A stretch of 64,000 bases of DNA from Spirochaetaceae bacterium (lineage in GTDB: Bacteria > Spirochaetota > Spirochaetia > DSM-27196 > PWMO01). Position numbers and translations under genes: made by a program. Positions 1-9,077 of the stretch are shown here, in pieces (the first letter of the stretch is position 1; the number at the start of each line of letters is the position of its first letter). The notes below the pieces were generated by a model. That model did not search any database and was not told the origin of the DNA. It saw only the letters and a list, made by a program, of their open reading frames with translations. The DNA lies in contig RECP01000056.1 of the NCBI GenBank assembly GCA_007693945.1, forward strand, positions 1 through 64,000, given 5' to 3'.

Positions 1-134
1 GCAGCCTCTGCGAGGACAAGTGAGCGGGGGTGCTCTCGAGGCAGGCGCGCAGGAGCTCCATGCCAACCGACCCCGCGCACCATATGGCGACGGCTGCCGC
101 TCGCCTGGGGTAAAGACAACGTCGGCGCATGCGG
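1..134 (+). repeat. Partial copy of a palindromic repeat, cut by the left window edge
   Basis: Bases 1-75 match 12046-12120 on the same strand with about one mismatch (position 42). Bases 61-134 instead match the reverse complement of 11920-11996. The two halves therefore join parts of the 12 kb copy that lie in opposite orientation there; the hinge is TGCCAACCGACCCCG at 61-75. Similarity ends near 134, and the terminal TTTTGGCCGTACGG arm is absent on this side. I see no coding function; short ORFs here are not credible. Confidence 0.8.
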
Positions 135-344
135 GGATACTGTCGGCTGACCAGGAAGTCTTCCTCCCTTACCAACAGAAGGAAACGGCACCCATACTTG
201 AACTGCCACGACTATCCCTTGTGTGTTAATACCCACTCAGTTACCATAGGCTACCAATCGAGACGCCCATGTGGTGAATCCTGGATTTCTGTGTGCCTTG
301 TATTTCAATCTCGGCAGACACATCTGCTGAAGGGAGGGACCCTG

Positions 345-1205
345 ATGATACGATTTGGCGGGCCGGTTATTCCAACGTTTGAGAGCACCGGATATGATGC
401 TGAAGCATATGCAACGCTTCACGAGCAGAAGGGATATCGAGCAGCTTACGTTCCTTCCGGGTTGAGAACTACCGAGACGCACGCAATCAGAGATCTGCGG
501 AGAGCGTTTGACAAGCGAGGAATAGTGTTTGCGGAACTCGGCATTTTCAACAATATGCTCGATACCGACCTGCCGAGCCGCAACGCGAACAGAGAGGAAG
601 TAATGCAGGGGTTGCATCTTGCGGAACTCATGCAAGCGCGCTGTTTTGTCGCGATTCTGGGGACTTTTGCGCATGGACGCTGTCGAGACGCTCACGTGGC
701 GGCAAACTTCGCTCGTGACGCCTTTGACGCTGCTGTCGAACTAGCTCGGCACTTCATTGATACGGTGGATCCTAAGCACACCTATTTCGCTTTTGAATCG
801 TTTCCCTTCAACGTGATTGATAGCCCGGAAGCTATCGCTCGGCTCGTGGAAGCGGTTGACCGTGAGAGGTTTGGCGTGCATCTTGATCTGGTTAATCTGA
901 TTAACTCACCGCGAAAGTACTTCTCCAGCGCAGACCTTATGAAGCAGTGCGTGAAACTGTTTGGGAACAAGATAGTATCCGCTCATGCCAAGGACATCAG
1001 ACTTCGTGTCCCGTCGATCTCGGTTATGTTTGAAGAAGTGATTCCGGGCCAGGGTAATCTTGATATGGCGGCCTATTTGACTGGCCTGAATCGATTGCCG
1101 AATGAGGTCCCGCTTATGCTGGAGCATCTAGAAACCGAAGAGGATTACGATCAGGCTGCAGACTACATACGTTTCACGGCCTCCACGCTGGATATCACTT
1201 TGTAG
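345..1205 (+). CDS. Sugar phosphate isomerase/epimerase (TIM barrel)
   Basis: Predicted 286-residue member of the xylose-isomerase-like TIM barrel (AP endonuclease 2) superfamily, cytosolic, probably interconverting a keto-sugar or sugar phosphate. Visible motifs are the metal-ligand signatures FAFESFPF (about residue 150), HLDLVN (about 178), SAHAKD (about 213) and PGQGNLD (about 236). I chose the ATG at 345 because AGGGAGG lies just upstream and the family starts here; the open frame extends back to 129 through unrelated sequence. It is followed by a divergently oriented transporter and then by a sugar kinase, consistent with a sugar-degradation locus. The substrate cannot be read from the sequence. 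Confidence 0.85.
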   Translation: MIRFGGPVIPTFESTGYDAEAYATLHEQKGYRAAYVPSGLRTTETHAIRDLRRAFDKRGIVFAELGIFNNMLDTDLPSRNANREEVMQGLHLAELMQARCFVAILGTFAHGRCRDAHVAANFARDAFDAAVELARHFIDTVDPKHTYFAFESFPFNVIDSPEAIARLVEAVDRERFGVHLDLVNLINSPRKYFSSADLMKQCVKLFGNKIVSAHAKDIRLRVPSISVMFEEVIPGQGNLDMAAYLTGLNRLPNEVPLMLEHLETEEDYDQAADYIRFTASTLDITL

Positions 1206-1496
1206 TCGAACTGACCGCAACATCATCAACGACATCCTGACGGAGGACGTGGCAGCGGTTGCGGACTTGATCCGGCGGCTCCTATTGACGGTCAAACGGG
1301 TAGCCAGGCGGTGCGGTTCTTGTTGATCGTTCTGGTGATTGCAGTTTCCTGCCGTCAATTGATGATCTTCTCATCGCCACTGCGTGTGAGTAGTGCTGCC
1401 GCCCGGCCGGGAGAATCGTAATGCAGTTGCTCGAGATCCAGACGAACGACCAACCAGCGAATCGCCTCAGTCGCAAAAACACCAGCGGTCTGCAGA
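1206..1496. other. Intergenic region without a recognisable gene
   Basis: About 290 bases between two convergent genes. Short ORFs occur on both strands, but none shows a recognisable motif or a ribosome binding site. No hairpin followed by a T-run was seen. Confidence 0.5.
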
Positions 1497-2297
1497 TCAG
1501 CTTGTCAGATAGAATGCTCCGGAGATGATCATCAGAGCGTACACAGCTTGCTGCACGCGTGCCTGGCGAAGTCCACGAAAAACGCGAAAACCCAGAACCA
1601 TGCCGATCACGCTACCGGTGATCGCGAAAGGAAATGTGATTAGCACGTCGGTTGACAAGGGACTTGACAGCAACACAAGGATCATACGCTGGACCAGGGC
1701 GATCCAGAAGAAAAACTGTGTAGTTGCGATGTATTCCTCTTTTGTCCGGGTAGCAGCCGAGTAGTAGAGTACAATCGGCGGGCCGGGAATGTTGAACATT
1801 CCGTTCATCATTCCCGAGACCAGACCGGCGATCGAAGCGTTTCTCACGGTCGGTTTGACTCTGAAGCGATTGCCAGCAATCATCAAGCTGACTGCCAGGA
1901 CAATCAACACCGCTCCAAGAATCCTGATCAGAAGCGCTTCCGGGGCGCTACCGATCAGGTGGACCCCCGCTGCGTTACCCGCAATCGCTACCATACTCGG
2001 AACGATTACGAGATGAAAGTTGATTCGATGGCGAAACCGAAACGTCATAATCGAGATCACAAGAAAACTACTAAACATGAGCAAGTGAGTAGAATCCGGA
2101 ATCGTCAGAACAGCCGGCCACAGTGCCATCGTGATCAGAGCAAAAGCGAACCCGCTAGTGGTCTGGACGAATGAAGCGAGAATAGCGGTAAGAAATACGA
2201 AGAGTACAATCCAGCCGTTCACCGTAGTTTTGTATTGAGTTTGCGGTCTCTTTTGATCAGACACGCTCTGTATATCATACCGACCGCCGTTCGTCAT
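1497..2297 (-). CDS. TauE/SafE family membrane transporter
   Basis: 266-residue integral membrane protein of the sulfite exporter TauE/SafE family (anion or organosulfonate export across the inner membrane). It has about eight hydrophobic segments, with the typical N-terminal glycine/proline-rich repeat after the first helix (TSGFAFALITMALWP) and a second one around GLVSGMMNGMFNIPGPP, which matches the two-fold family repeat. The extreme N-terminus (about 25 residues) is polar and the start is uncertain; a GTG at the beginning of VNGWIVLF would remove it. Its orientation is opposite to the flanking sugar genes. The substrate is not deducible. Confidence 0.8.
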   Translation of the reverse strand: MTNGGRYDIQSVSDQKRPQTQYKTTVNGWIVLFVFLTAILASFVQTTSGFAFALITMALWPAVLTIPDSTHLLMFSSFLVISIMTFRFRHRINFHLVIVPSMVAIAGNAAGVHLIGSAPEALLIRILGAVLIVLAVSLMIAGNRFRVKPTVRNASIAGLVSGMMNGMFNIPGPPIVLYYSAATRTKEEYIATTQFFFWIALVQRMILVLLSSPLSTDVLITFPFAITGSVIGMVLGFRVFRGLRQARVQQAVYALMIISGAFYLTS

Positions 2298-2299
2298 CC

Positions 2300-2591
2300 C
2301 GAATCAGGGATTCATCATCGCGCTGGGGCTCGTGGATGCCTGCATTGGTCCGATGATCACCTATACCTCATCTTCTCTGCCGCACTGCATGATCATGTTT
2401 GCCGACTACTTCAACACCGTCTCAACCGAGCTGGATGGCTGAAGCGGCATCGTCACGTGACCCTTTCACTGCTCCGCCCCTTCATTCTCAGCGTGGGACT
2501 GCTGAATGCCATCTGAACCTTACGGTTCTTGTTGCTGATCAGCGTCTTCTCCGTGTACTATATCAGGCGTCAACAACGGCCCATGAACTGA
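2300..2591 (+). pseudogene. Remnant of a carbohydrate ABC transporter permease (MalF/UgpA type)
   Basis: Three reading frames, interrupted by stops, together spell a permease C-terminus. One frame gives MIMFADYFNTVSTELDG, resembling the start of the EAA coupling loop of MalF-type permeases. The next gives RHVTLSLLRPFILSVGLLNA, the typical end of that loop plus the following membrane helix. The third gives LLISVFSVYYIRR, a plausible terminal helix and basic tail. The order is collinear, so frameshifts and an internal deletion explain it better than chance. No intact permease or solute-binding protein of this class lies nearby. It is immediately upstream of a sugar kinase gene. Confidence 0.55.
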
Positions 2592-2628
2592 AGCGGACGT
2601 ACGAATCACATAATGAGGTTCATCCATC

Positions 2629-4170
2629 TTGGCGGTAATGCTTGGAATAGACGTCGGTACTACCAACCTGAAAGCCGCCGCGTTTGACGACGCGGGCCGT
2701 GTGATAGCTGTCGAGGCTACACCCACAGCTCTTCACCGGGCCGGAAACGGTCTACAACACTACGACGCGGCCGAAGTGTGGTTAGCGGTGACCAAACTGG
2801 TACGTGCCGTCTGCGCACAGCTTCCCACGGATCGTGGGATAGACGCGGTCAGCGTAACGGGTATGGGCGAGGCGGTTGTTCCCGTTGATCGATCAGGCGA
2901 GCCGATTGGGCCGGTAATCCCCTGGTTTGACTCCCGTTCGGTCTCGAATGCACAGCAGCTTATTACCGATCCTGGCGCCGAGACCGTGTTCCGTATAACC
3001 GGCCTGGACTGCAGTCCGATTTTTTCGCTCACCAAGATAGCATGGATGAGGGATCACAATCCGGATATGGTCCGTCAGGTTGCCGTCTGGCTTTCGGTCG
3101 TAGACTTCGTAAACTTCCGGCTGACCGGCGTGGCTGCGACAGACTACACTGAGGCGTCACGGACCTTGCTGCTCGATCTCGCACAGAACGCCTGGTCGGA
3201 TGAGATGATTCGCGCGGGACGAATTGATGCGGCGACACTACCGCCGATCCTGGCAAGCGGAACGCGGCTTGGATCGGTCACGAACGCGGCCGCTGTCACC
3301 TCCGGGCTTAGTGAAGGGACCCCCGTGGTGGTCGGTGGCCACGACCATCTGTGTGGATCGCTTGCAGCTGGAATCCTGCTTGGTCGGCGCATTCTTGACT
3401 CCTCTGGTACCGCGGAAAGTTTCGTGGGGATATCCCGCGCCGATCAGCGTGTACCCGTTGAGTTCCGCGGCCTGCGACTGGGTCGCTATCTCGATCCCTC
3501 ACGTTGGGTCACCTGGGGCGGAATCATCGCCTCCGGTCGATCGGTGGACTGGGCCATTGACCGACTTGCTTCCGTGGCGGAATGGGGTTTCGCGGACTCC
3601 CGTGCACCTTACGACGCGGTAAACGCCGCGATCGAGGGCGTTCCGCCCGGTTCCCGGGCGCTCTTCTACATCCCCCACCTTCGCGGCTGTGGCGCGCCGC
3701 ACTGGAATCCTGAATCCCGCGGCGCTTTCATCGGCCTGTTGGACACACACACCCAGAAAGACATGTTGCGGGCAGTATTTGAGGGTCTCTGCTTTGAGGC
3801 GCGCACGATCGTCGAGTTGACTGAAAAGGTGTTTGGCACCACGGTCGACACGCTGAATGCCGTCGGCGGAGGAACACGCAGCTCGACCTGGCAGCAAATC
3901 AAGGCAGACGTAACCGGGAAACAGATAGAGGTTCCTGAGGTGCAGGAGGCAACCGTACTCGGCGCGGCGCTACTCGCTGGAGTGGGCATCGGCGTCTTTT
4001 CGGATCTGGAGACCGCATCCCGCGCAACCTACCGCACGCGAACCATTTACGCGCCTAACGCCGAGGCCCACGAGCGATACGGAGAATTCTATCGAGTCTA
4101 CGAGCAGCTCTACGCTACTCTTCTCCCGCTCAACGAGGCGCTAGGCAAGCTAGAACGACCAGGAGGCTGA
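2629..4170 (+). CDS. FGGY-family carbohydrate kinase (xylulokinase-like)
   Basis: About 513 residues, full length for the FGGY family, which phosphorylates pentuloses, hexuloses or polyols with ATP in the cytosol. The N-terminal phosphate-binding motif is GIDVGTTNLKAAAFD, a catalytic-region segment is GGHDHLCGSLAAG, and the C-terminal FGGY signature region is NAVGGGTRSSTWQQIKAD. The start may be TTG at 2629, spaced well from TGAGGT, or ATG at 2638, which gives the usual MLGIDVG terminus. The next gene begins 3 bases after the stop, indicating an operon. The substrate is not certain; xylulose-like or related ketoses are the default guess for the family. Confidence 0.88.
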   Translation: MAVMLGIDVGTTNLKAAAFDDAGRVIAVEATPTALHRAGNGLQHYDAAEVWLAVTKLVRAVCAQLPTDRGIDAVSVTGMGEAVVPVDRSGEPIGPVIPWFDSRSVSNAQQLITDPGAETVFRITGLDCSPIFSLTKIAWMRDHNPDMVRQVAVWLSVVDFVNFRLTGVAATDYTEASRTLLLDLAQNAWSDEMIRAGRIDAATLPPILASGTRLGSVTNAAAVTSGLSEGTPVVVGGHDHLCGSLAAGILLGRRILDSSGTAESFVGISRADQRVPVEFRGLRLGRYLDPSRWVTWGGIIASGRSVDWAIDRLASVAEWGFADSRAPYDAVNAAIEGVPPGSRALFYIPHLRGCGAPHWNPESRGAFIGLLDTHTQKDMLRAVFEGLCFEARTIVELTEKVFGTTVDTLNAVGGGTRSSTWQQIKADVTGKQIEVPEVQEATVLGAALLAGVGIGVFSDLETASRATYRTRTIYAPNAEAHERYGEFYRVYEQLYATLLPLNEALGKLERPGG

Positions 4171-4173
4171 CCC

Positions 4174-5271
4174 GTGACAAATAGCAGGACGCTTGCCAAG
4201 CGCCCATTAATTACCGAGCTCAACCGGGTTCAGCGGTTTTACACCGGCGGACTCTTGCTCGATCGCTGGCAGAACATGCCTGATCCCCGCGACGGCAGCT
4301 GGTCTGAAGAGTACCTGGTCATGACTACTGAATACCTCGGCCACTCCGACCGTGTCATCAACCACGGTCTCAGCCGGGTCAGGACCGACAACGGAACCAT
4401 TGAAACGCTGCGAGATCTTATTGCCTCCGACGAGGCTTCGTTTCTGGGGGCAGCGTACGCTGGCCAGACGTCAGGGCATTCCGGCGTCATGGCGCGAATC
4501 GGGGACTCCACCGTTCGATTGGTGATTCAGGCACATCCGCCGCAAGCGGGAGCACGGCGGTTTCTGAAGTGGCCGTTCGGGAAGACCGAGGCGTGGTACA
4601 TTCTCGACTCCCGGACCGTTGATGGTGTGCCCCCCCATATTTACGCAGGGTTCAGGCCAGGAGTAACCCGGAAACAATGGCGCCGCCTGTTCGACCAACA
4701 GGATATAGCCGGCATGCTCGAGGCGATGCATCGCATCGAGGTGAAGACCGGCGACGTGATCCTGATCGAAGCGGGAATGCCGCACGCAATGGGAAGCGGG
4801 TGTCTGTTTCTGGAAATCCACGAGCCGTGCGACTACACAATCCGCGTGGAGCGAAACTATCTGGGGCGGCCGATCACCGAAGACCAGCTCCATTACGGAA
4901 TCGGACTGGATGCGATGTTCGACCTCTTCGACTACGCAACCTTCGACGATGAAGCGATTCGCGCGAAGATCCTGCCCGCGCCGCACGTCGTTGAACGGAC
5001 ACAAGCGTCAACGCGTACGTGCGTCATCGACTACTCGCACACTGAACGCTTCATGGTCGAGGCAATCGAGCTTTCGGGCTCCTGCGTGCTCTCCGGCCTC
5101 GATCGGCACTCCATCGTTATCACGTCGCGCGGCAAGACCCGCTTCAAGTGGCCCGACGGTGAGTGCGTCGTGCCTCAGGGGCGAGGAGTGTTCCTACCGG
5201 CGTGCATCGAGACTCTCCACCTCAGCGGTCAGAGTGAGGTAGTCCGCGCCTTTCCGTTCCAGGTCGACTGA
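4174..5271 (+). CDS. Class I mannose-6-phosphate isomerase-like cupin protein
   Basis: 365-residue protein of the type I phosphomannose isomerase family (zinc-dependent aldose-ketose isomerase, double cupin). It begins with GTG at 4174, only 3 bases after the kinase stop, with AGGAGG inside the end of the kinase gene serving as ribosome binding site, so the two are translationally linked. Family signatures include KTEAWYILD (about residue 130), GDVILIEAGMPHAMGSG (about 192), where the PHA histidine is a typical metal ligand, and FLEIHEPCDYTIRVE. The C-terminal cupin is shorter and more divergent. With the neighbouring kinase and isomerases it likely feeds a sugar phosphate into glycolysis. 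The exact sugar is unknown. Confidence 0.82.
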   Translation: MTNSRTLAKRPLITELNRVQRFYTGGLLLDRWQNMPDPRDGSWSEEYLVMTTEYLGHSDRVINHGLSRVRTDNGTIETLRDLIASDEASFLGAAYAGQTSGHSGVMARIGDSTVRLVIQAHPPQAGARRFLKWPFGKTEAWYILDSRTVDGVPPHIYAGFRPGVTRKQWRRLFDQQDIAGMLEAMHRIEVKTGDVILIEAGMPHAMGSGCLFLEIHEPCDYTIRVERNYLGRPITEDQLHYGIGLDAMFDLFDYATFDDEAIRAKILPAPHVVERTQASTRTCVIDYSHTERFMVEAIELSGSCVLSGLDRHSIVITSRGKTRFKWPDGECVVPQGRGVFLPACIETLHLSGQSEVVRAFPFQVD

Positions 5272-5329
5272 CCTGACGATTTGGGCCGGTGCAACCGCTC
5301 TACGTCAGAGTACTGAGGAAAGCTACAGA

Positions 5330-6095
5330 GCCCATCACGCATGGGGATGGTCTGCGTAGCCGGAAATCGAAACCACCTTCGGAAAAACGCGCGTATTGCA
5401 GAAGATGCGAAACAGCTTCAGTCCGCCGCTCGTGGGCATCCTCGAGTCCGAAATCACGCCGTCGGGTCGGCCGATCACATACCAGTTCAACATCCTCATC
5501 TGCTTCCGATGCGGTGTCTACCACCGTGTTGCCACGGATACCCCCGATCAAGCTTTCGATAGCGAGTCCACAGTCGTCGCCGTATCGCATCGTCGCCGCA
5601 CGATGAGCGAATACGCGGGAGGTATTCGGGAGCGATCCGCTTACCGTCGTCCGACAGCGCAACCAGCATCGCGCCTGCCTTATCCTGGTTTTCGTTCAGG
5701 ACGTTCCAGTTGGCCATGTCCAGCGTGTTGAATCAGGAAGTGGCTCTTAGCCTGGGTTTAAACGTGCATCATGGTCGCCGACTTCTGCTCGATCTTTCTC
5801 TCGTAGTTTTCCTCCTCCAGGGTTTTCACGCTGGACGTCATCACTTTGAACTGCATGAAGATGTAGCCGAACTCATCATTGCGATCGGTCAGGGAGTCGG
5901 ATATCGGAAATGATGCCTGGATAGGCTCAAGTCGCCCGTATCACGTAGAAGTGCGGCGAGGCTGTGCTCGCGCTCGACCCATGATGCGTCCATAAGGAAG
6001 CCCACGACGGTGAACGAATAAAGACTACGACCAGTTGCGCCAGGGTGACACAAAAGATGAGTGGCGAAGTGAAGAGTCATAGTTGCTTCATTCAA
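5330..6095 (-). pseudogene. Decayed YesM-type sensor kinase fused by deletion to a YesN-type response regulator remnant
   Basis: Minus-strand frames joined across stops read as a histidine kinase of the YesM/LytS type: a HAMP-end and linker DEFGYIFMQFKVM followed by TLEEENYERKIEQKSAT, then HFLI with a shifted TLDMANWNVLNENQ (family: HFLYNTLDMINW). Further left, another frame reads PDGVISDSRMPTSGGLKLF and KVVSISGYAD, the phospho-acceptor and conserved Ser regions of a receiver domain. The kinase ATPase domain and the regulator's AraC output domain are missing. Such pairs normally control sugar ABC transporters, which fits the permease remnant at 2300-2591. Multiple frameshifts and stops make function very unlikely. 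Confidence 0.6.
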
Positions 6096-6396
6096 CTTCC
6101 TGCCTGCTACTAGCGACTCGAGTCCCTTACTCTGAGAGCCTGTCTTTTGATAGCTGCCGTTTCACTCGTCACCTGGCACGGTTCGATTATAGCAGTCTCC
6201 CGTGCAGTCCACGTCTGCACAAACACCGCTTCTGCTTAACTCCTCCGCACCCGACAGGGTGAGTTCGATCACCTCCGCCACCGCATATGAGCCGTTGCTG
6301 CGTTACGCCCGATGCGGCGTTGCCGTGAAACCGAGCAGGCACGGCCGATTCCACGAAGGATCCCGGTGATCAAAGCCCTCCCCCTGCATAGGCTGC
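6096..6396. other. Non-coding stretch between pseudogene and isomerase gene
   Basis: About 300 bases with no convincing gene. One minus-strand frame gives a short run AVAEVIELTLSGAEELS that looks protein-like, so it may be another fragment of decayed coding sequence, but I cannot assign a family. Confidence 0.4.
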
Positions 6397-7221
6397 TCAT
6401 TCGAGCGCGCTCCGGGACAGAGCGTCTCGCAGAACTGTCAGTCCTTCCTCAGCCTCAGCCTCGGCATCGGAATCAACTAGCGCCTCGATTGAGACGGCCG
6501 AAGTGTATCTGGCGCGGCGCAGGCAGCGGAAAACGCCGGCAAAATCGATGTGGCCTCGTCCGGGAACTCTCCGGTTTGAATCGGCGGCGTGAACATGGCC
6601 GATCCGTCCGGTGGCCTGTTTCAGTGCCTGCGGGATGGACGGATCCTCGATATTCATGTGGAACAGGTCTACAAGCACCGAGACGTGGTCCAGATCAAAC
6701 TCGCGCAGAAAGGAGAGCGTAGAAACCACCGTGGGAAAGCTGTCAATTTCGTAGCGATTGATGGGCTCCAGGTAGAATGGCGTGCTCGAAGCGCAGCAGT
6801 GCGTCATGAGTACGCGAACGCTCTCGGCGAGGGTTGCTTCGTATTGAGGTACGGAGCGGTCGCCTCTGCGGCCGCGAATGAACCCGATCGGAGCGCCGCC
6901 GCCGAGCAGCGCTACCGTATCAAGGTGTGCTCGTACGGCATCAATTGAATCGCGGCGGCGGCGTTCGACACTCTGAGCGAGATCAACTCCGGAGGCACCC
7001 ATCCAGATTCCGGCGACCATGCCGGACACTAAGCCTTCTCCGTCGAGCATACGCCGCAGTTCGCGCACCTGAGCTGCCGAGAGCTGCTCGTGTATGAAAA
7101 GATCGGTTCCGTCAAAGCCGATTCGCGCTGCCGCACTCAGAGCGTTCTTGAGGTTTCCTTCACGAAACAGTATCGGGCCAAACGCAACTGGACCCGTCGA
7201 TACCGTACAACAGAGTTTCAT
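6397..7221 (-). CDS. Sugar phosphate isomerase/epimerase (TIM barrel)
   Basis: 274-residue xylose-isomerase-like TIM-barrel protein. Visible elements: an N-terminal strand MKLCCTVSTGPVAF, the metal-site regions PFYLEPINRYE (Glu), SVLVDLFHMNIED (Asp and His), GHVHAADSN (His) and PGRGHIDF. I chose the ATG at 7221 because it gives a normal family N-terminus; the open frame continues about 180 codons upstream through sequence that belongs to the divergent aldolase gene. It shares a 160-base divergent control region with that aldolase. Its role is probably ketose epimerisation or isomerisation in the same catabolic route. Substrate unknown. Confidence 0.85.
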   Translation of the reverse strand: MKLCCTVSTGPVAFGPILFREGNLKNALSAAARIGFDGTDLFIHEQLSAAQVRELRRMLDGEGLVSGMVAGIWMGASGVDLAQSVERRRRDSIDAVRAHLDTVALLGGGAPIGFIRGRRGDRSVPQYEATLAESVRVLMTHCCASSTPFYLEPINRYEIDSFPTVVSTLSFLREFDLDHVSVLVDLFHMNIEDPSIPQALKQATGRIGHVHAADSNRRVPGRGHIDFAGVFRCLRRARYTSAVSIEALVDSDAEAEAEEGLTVLRDALSRSALE

Positions 7222-7260
7222 ATGCGGTGAGTGTACCACCGACGGCCTCCCCGGTGCAAC

Positions 7261-7295
7261 GAAAGATGGTGAAACACGTGTATATATGTTGAAAA
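7261..7295 (+). promoter_or_regulatory. Candidate DeoR-type operator with phased GAAA repeats
   Basis: In the divergent region between the isomerase and aldolase genes, GAAA occurs at 7261, 7271 and 7291, about one and two helical turns apart, within GAAAGATGGTGAAAC and GTTGAAAATTG. A similar GAAAATGGTGAAAT lies at 9648-9661, upstream of the racemase gene. DeoR-family regulators such as AgaR bind phased CTTTC-like repeats, and a deoR gene lies between the two sites. This is a suggestion only. Confidence 0.3.
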
Positions 7296-7383
7296 TTGTT
7301 TGCAACTGGTGTAGCATCACTTCCTGGCAACATCGGTGCATCGAGCCAGGCACCGCCATTGGCAACACGGACGAGGAGTCTTC

Positions 7384-8235
7384 GTGCGCATCAAGAACAT
7401 CACTACCCTGATCCAATCCCTGCCGTTCGGGACGTGGGCGATCCCAGCGTTCAACGTGTTCAACATGGAGTTTGCGCAGGCGGTTGTCGGCGCTGCGCAG
7501 GATGAACGTTCTCCCGTCATCCTGATGCTTGGTGATCCAATTCTTTCCTTTTGTGGCGTGGATATGCTGATCGATATCTGCGAATCCGTGATTGCCGGTG
7601 CGACCGTTCCGGTCTGTATCGCGCTCGATCACGGAAAGACCGAAGCCCACCTTATCCGCTGCGTGGAACGCGAAGCCGCGATCATGTACGATGGGTCCGA
7701 CCACGAGTTCGAAGCAAACATGTCCGAAACGCGTCGCTGGCTCGATATTGCTCATCAGCACGGTCTGTCGCTGGAGGCAGAGCTGGGCTCATTTGGCGCC
7801 GAGTTCGACGATTTGGCGTCGCCGGAGTCACGTATGACGACGCCCGAAGACTGCGCACGCTTCATCTCCGCAGTACCAGTCGATCTGCTGGCAGTCGGCG
7901 TCGGGAATTACCATGGAAAGTACAAGGGTGAACCCGAAATCGATGTCGCTCGTCTCCGTGAGATTGCGGCCGCGGTGCCCACTACACCGCTGGTGCTCCA
8001 CGGCGCATCGGGCATTCCCGCCGATACCATTCACCAGTGTCTTGATGCCGGAGTGAAGAAGGTGAACTTCGGGTACGACCTCAAGTTCGCCTTTGCCGAC
8101 GCGCTTCGTCGGGAGCTCGGTCGCGATCCGATGCCGACCCAACCCCCGGCGTTCCTCGCTCCCGCTCGCGACGCGGTTCGTCAGGTGGCCCGCGACCGTA
8201 TCAGAGACGTCTCCAGCAACGGCCTGATTGACTGA
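7384..8235 (+). CDS. Class II (zinc) fructose/tagatose-bisphosphate aldolase family protein
   Basis: 283-residue class II aldolase of the FbaA/GatY/KbaY family; cleaves a ketose bisphosphate or ketose phosphate to dihydroxyacetone phosphate and an aldehyde. The GTG start at 7384 is preceded by GAGGAG at good distance. Motifs in order: WAIPAFNVFN (about residue 20), ALDHG with the zinc His (about 82), AELGSFG (about 136), a GVGNYHGKYKG zinc His region (about 175), VLHGASG zinc His (about 205) and VKKVNFGYDLKFAF (about 223). It lies in a cluster with isomerases and a sugar kinase, so it probably performs the carbon-splitting step. The true substrate is not certain. Confidence 0.85.
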   Translation: MRIKNITTLIQSLPFGTWAIPAFNVFNMEFAQAVVGAAQDERSPVILMLGDPILSFCGVDMLIDICESVIAGATVPVCIALDHGKTEAHLIRCVEREAAIMYDGSDHEFEANMSETRRWLDIAHQHGLSLEAELGSFGAEFDDLASPESRMTTPEDCARFISAVPVDLLAVGVGNYHGKYKGEPEIDVARLREIAAAVPTTPLVLHGASGIPADTIHQCLDAGVKKVNFGYDLKFAFADALRRELGRDPMPTQPPAFLAPARDAVRQVARDRIRDVSSNGLID

Positions 8236-8262
8236 GGTTCCTGACAACCCCCGCAATGCTGC

Positions 8263-9066
8263 TTACACGGAAGGCTTTGGCACAACCACCACCGAGACAC
8301 CGGCGGCGGTAATCGCTTCACACGCCGTGGGATCGGCGTTCCAGTCGGTGATCACGGCGTACACCGAGTCGATCGGGCAAACGGTGCTCAGCGCTACGTT
8401 GCCGATCTTTGACGAGTCCGCGAGTACGATGACCTTTTTTCCGGCGGTGACCATGCACTTCTTCACGGCGGTTTCCTGCACGTCCAGATTAGTGCAGCCC
8501 TTCTCTACCGACACACCTCGAACCGACAGAAATACGCAATTGACGTTATACGATGCAAAGAACGACTCTGTCACCGATCCGACAAGGCAACGCGAGCTGT
8601 GACGTAGAGCGCCGCCGGACATCATGAGTGATATCTGCGGCGCCTCCTGCAACGTGGAGCCCACTTCCAGCGAGTTCGTCAGAACGGTGCACTCGTCCAG
8701 GCGAGCAATCTCGCGGGCCAACTCCACCATCGTCGTGCCGGCATCAAGGATAACCGACTCTCCGGGAGCGATGTACCTGACAGCTGCTCGAGCAATCGAC
8801 TCCTTCTCCGGCAAGTAGCGCTTCTGACGCACCCGGAACGGAGTCAGCAACCCGGGCCCTGAATTAGGCACCGCGCCGCCCTGGGTGCGGCGGAGCAGGC
8901 CCTCCTGTTCGAGAGCGGCCAGATCCCGTCTGATCGTATTCGCGGAAACGAGCAAACGATCGGAAAGATCGTCAACTTTTACCACCGAGCGCTGTTTAAG
9001 CAGGTTGAGAATACCCATACGCCGTTCCACCTGCAGCTGCCGTCCCTCTCCTGACTTAGTGTTCAC
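8263..9066 (-). CDS. DeoR/GlpR family transcriptional regulator
   Basis: 267-residue repressor with an N-terminal DeoR helix-turn-helix (RRMGILNLLKQ, then VKVDDLSDRLLVSANTIRRD, residues about 16-60) and the C-terminal DeoRC sugar-phosphate sensor domain (ESVILDAGTTMVELA and later VIVLADSSKIG). It starts with GTG at 9066 behind a strong AGGAGG. Members bind DNA until a phosphorylated sugar intermediate releases them. It is convergent with the aldolase gene and sits between it and the racemase gene, so it probably controls this local catabolic cluster. Confidence 0.9.
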   Translation of the reverse strand: MNTKSGEGRQLQVERRMGILNLLKQRSVVKVDDLSDRLLVSANTIRRDLAALEQEGLLRRTQGGAVPNSGPGLLTPFRVRQKRYLPEKESIARAAVRYIAPGESVILDAGTTMVELAREIARLDECTVLTNSLEVGSTLQEAPQISLMMSGGALRHSSRCLVGSVTESFFASYNVNCVFLSVRGVSVEKGCTNLDVQETAVKKCMVTAGKKVIVLADSSKIGNVALSTVCPIDSVYAVITDWNADPTACEAITAAGVSVVVVPKPSV

Positions 9067-9077
9067 ACCACCTCCTG

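Noticed and set aside
129-344. N-terminal extension of the first isomerase
   Set aside because: The extension has no family similarity and begins in the palindromic repeat; AGGGAGG supports the ATG at 345.
7222-7761. 180-codon N-terminal extension of the isomerase gene ending at 6397
   Set aside because: It runs through the divergent aldolase gene and its control region; the TIM-barrel start MKLCC fits family proteins.
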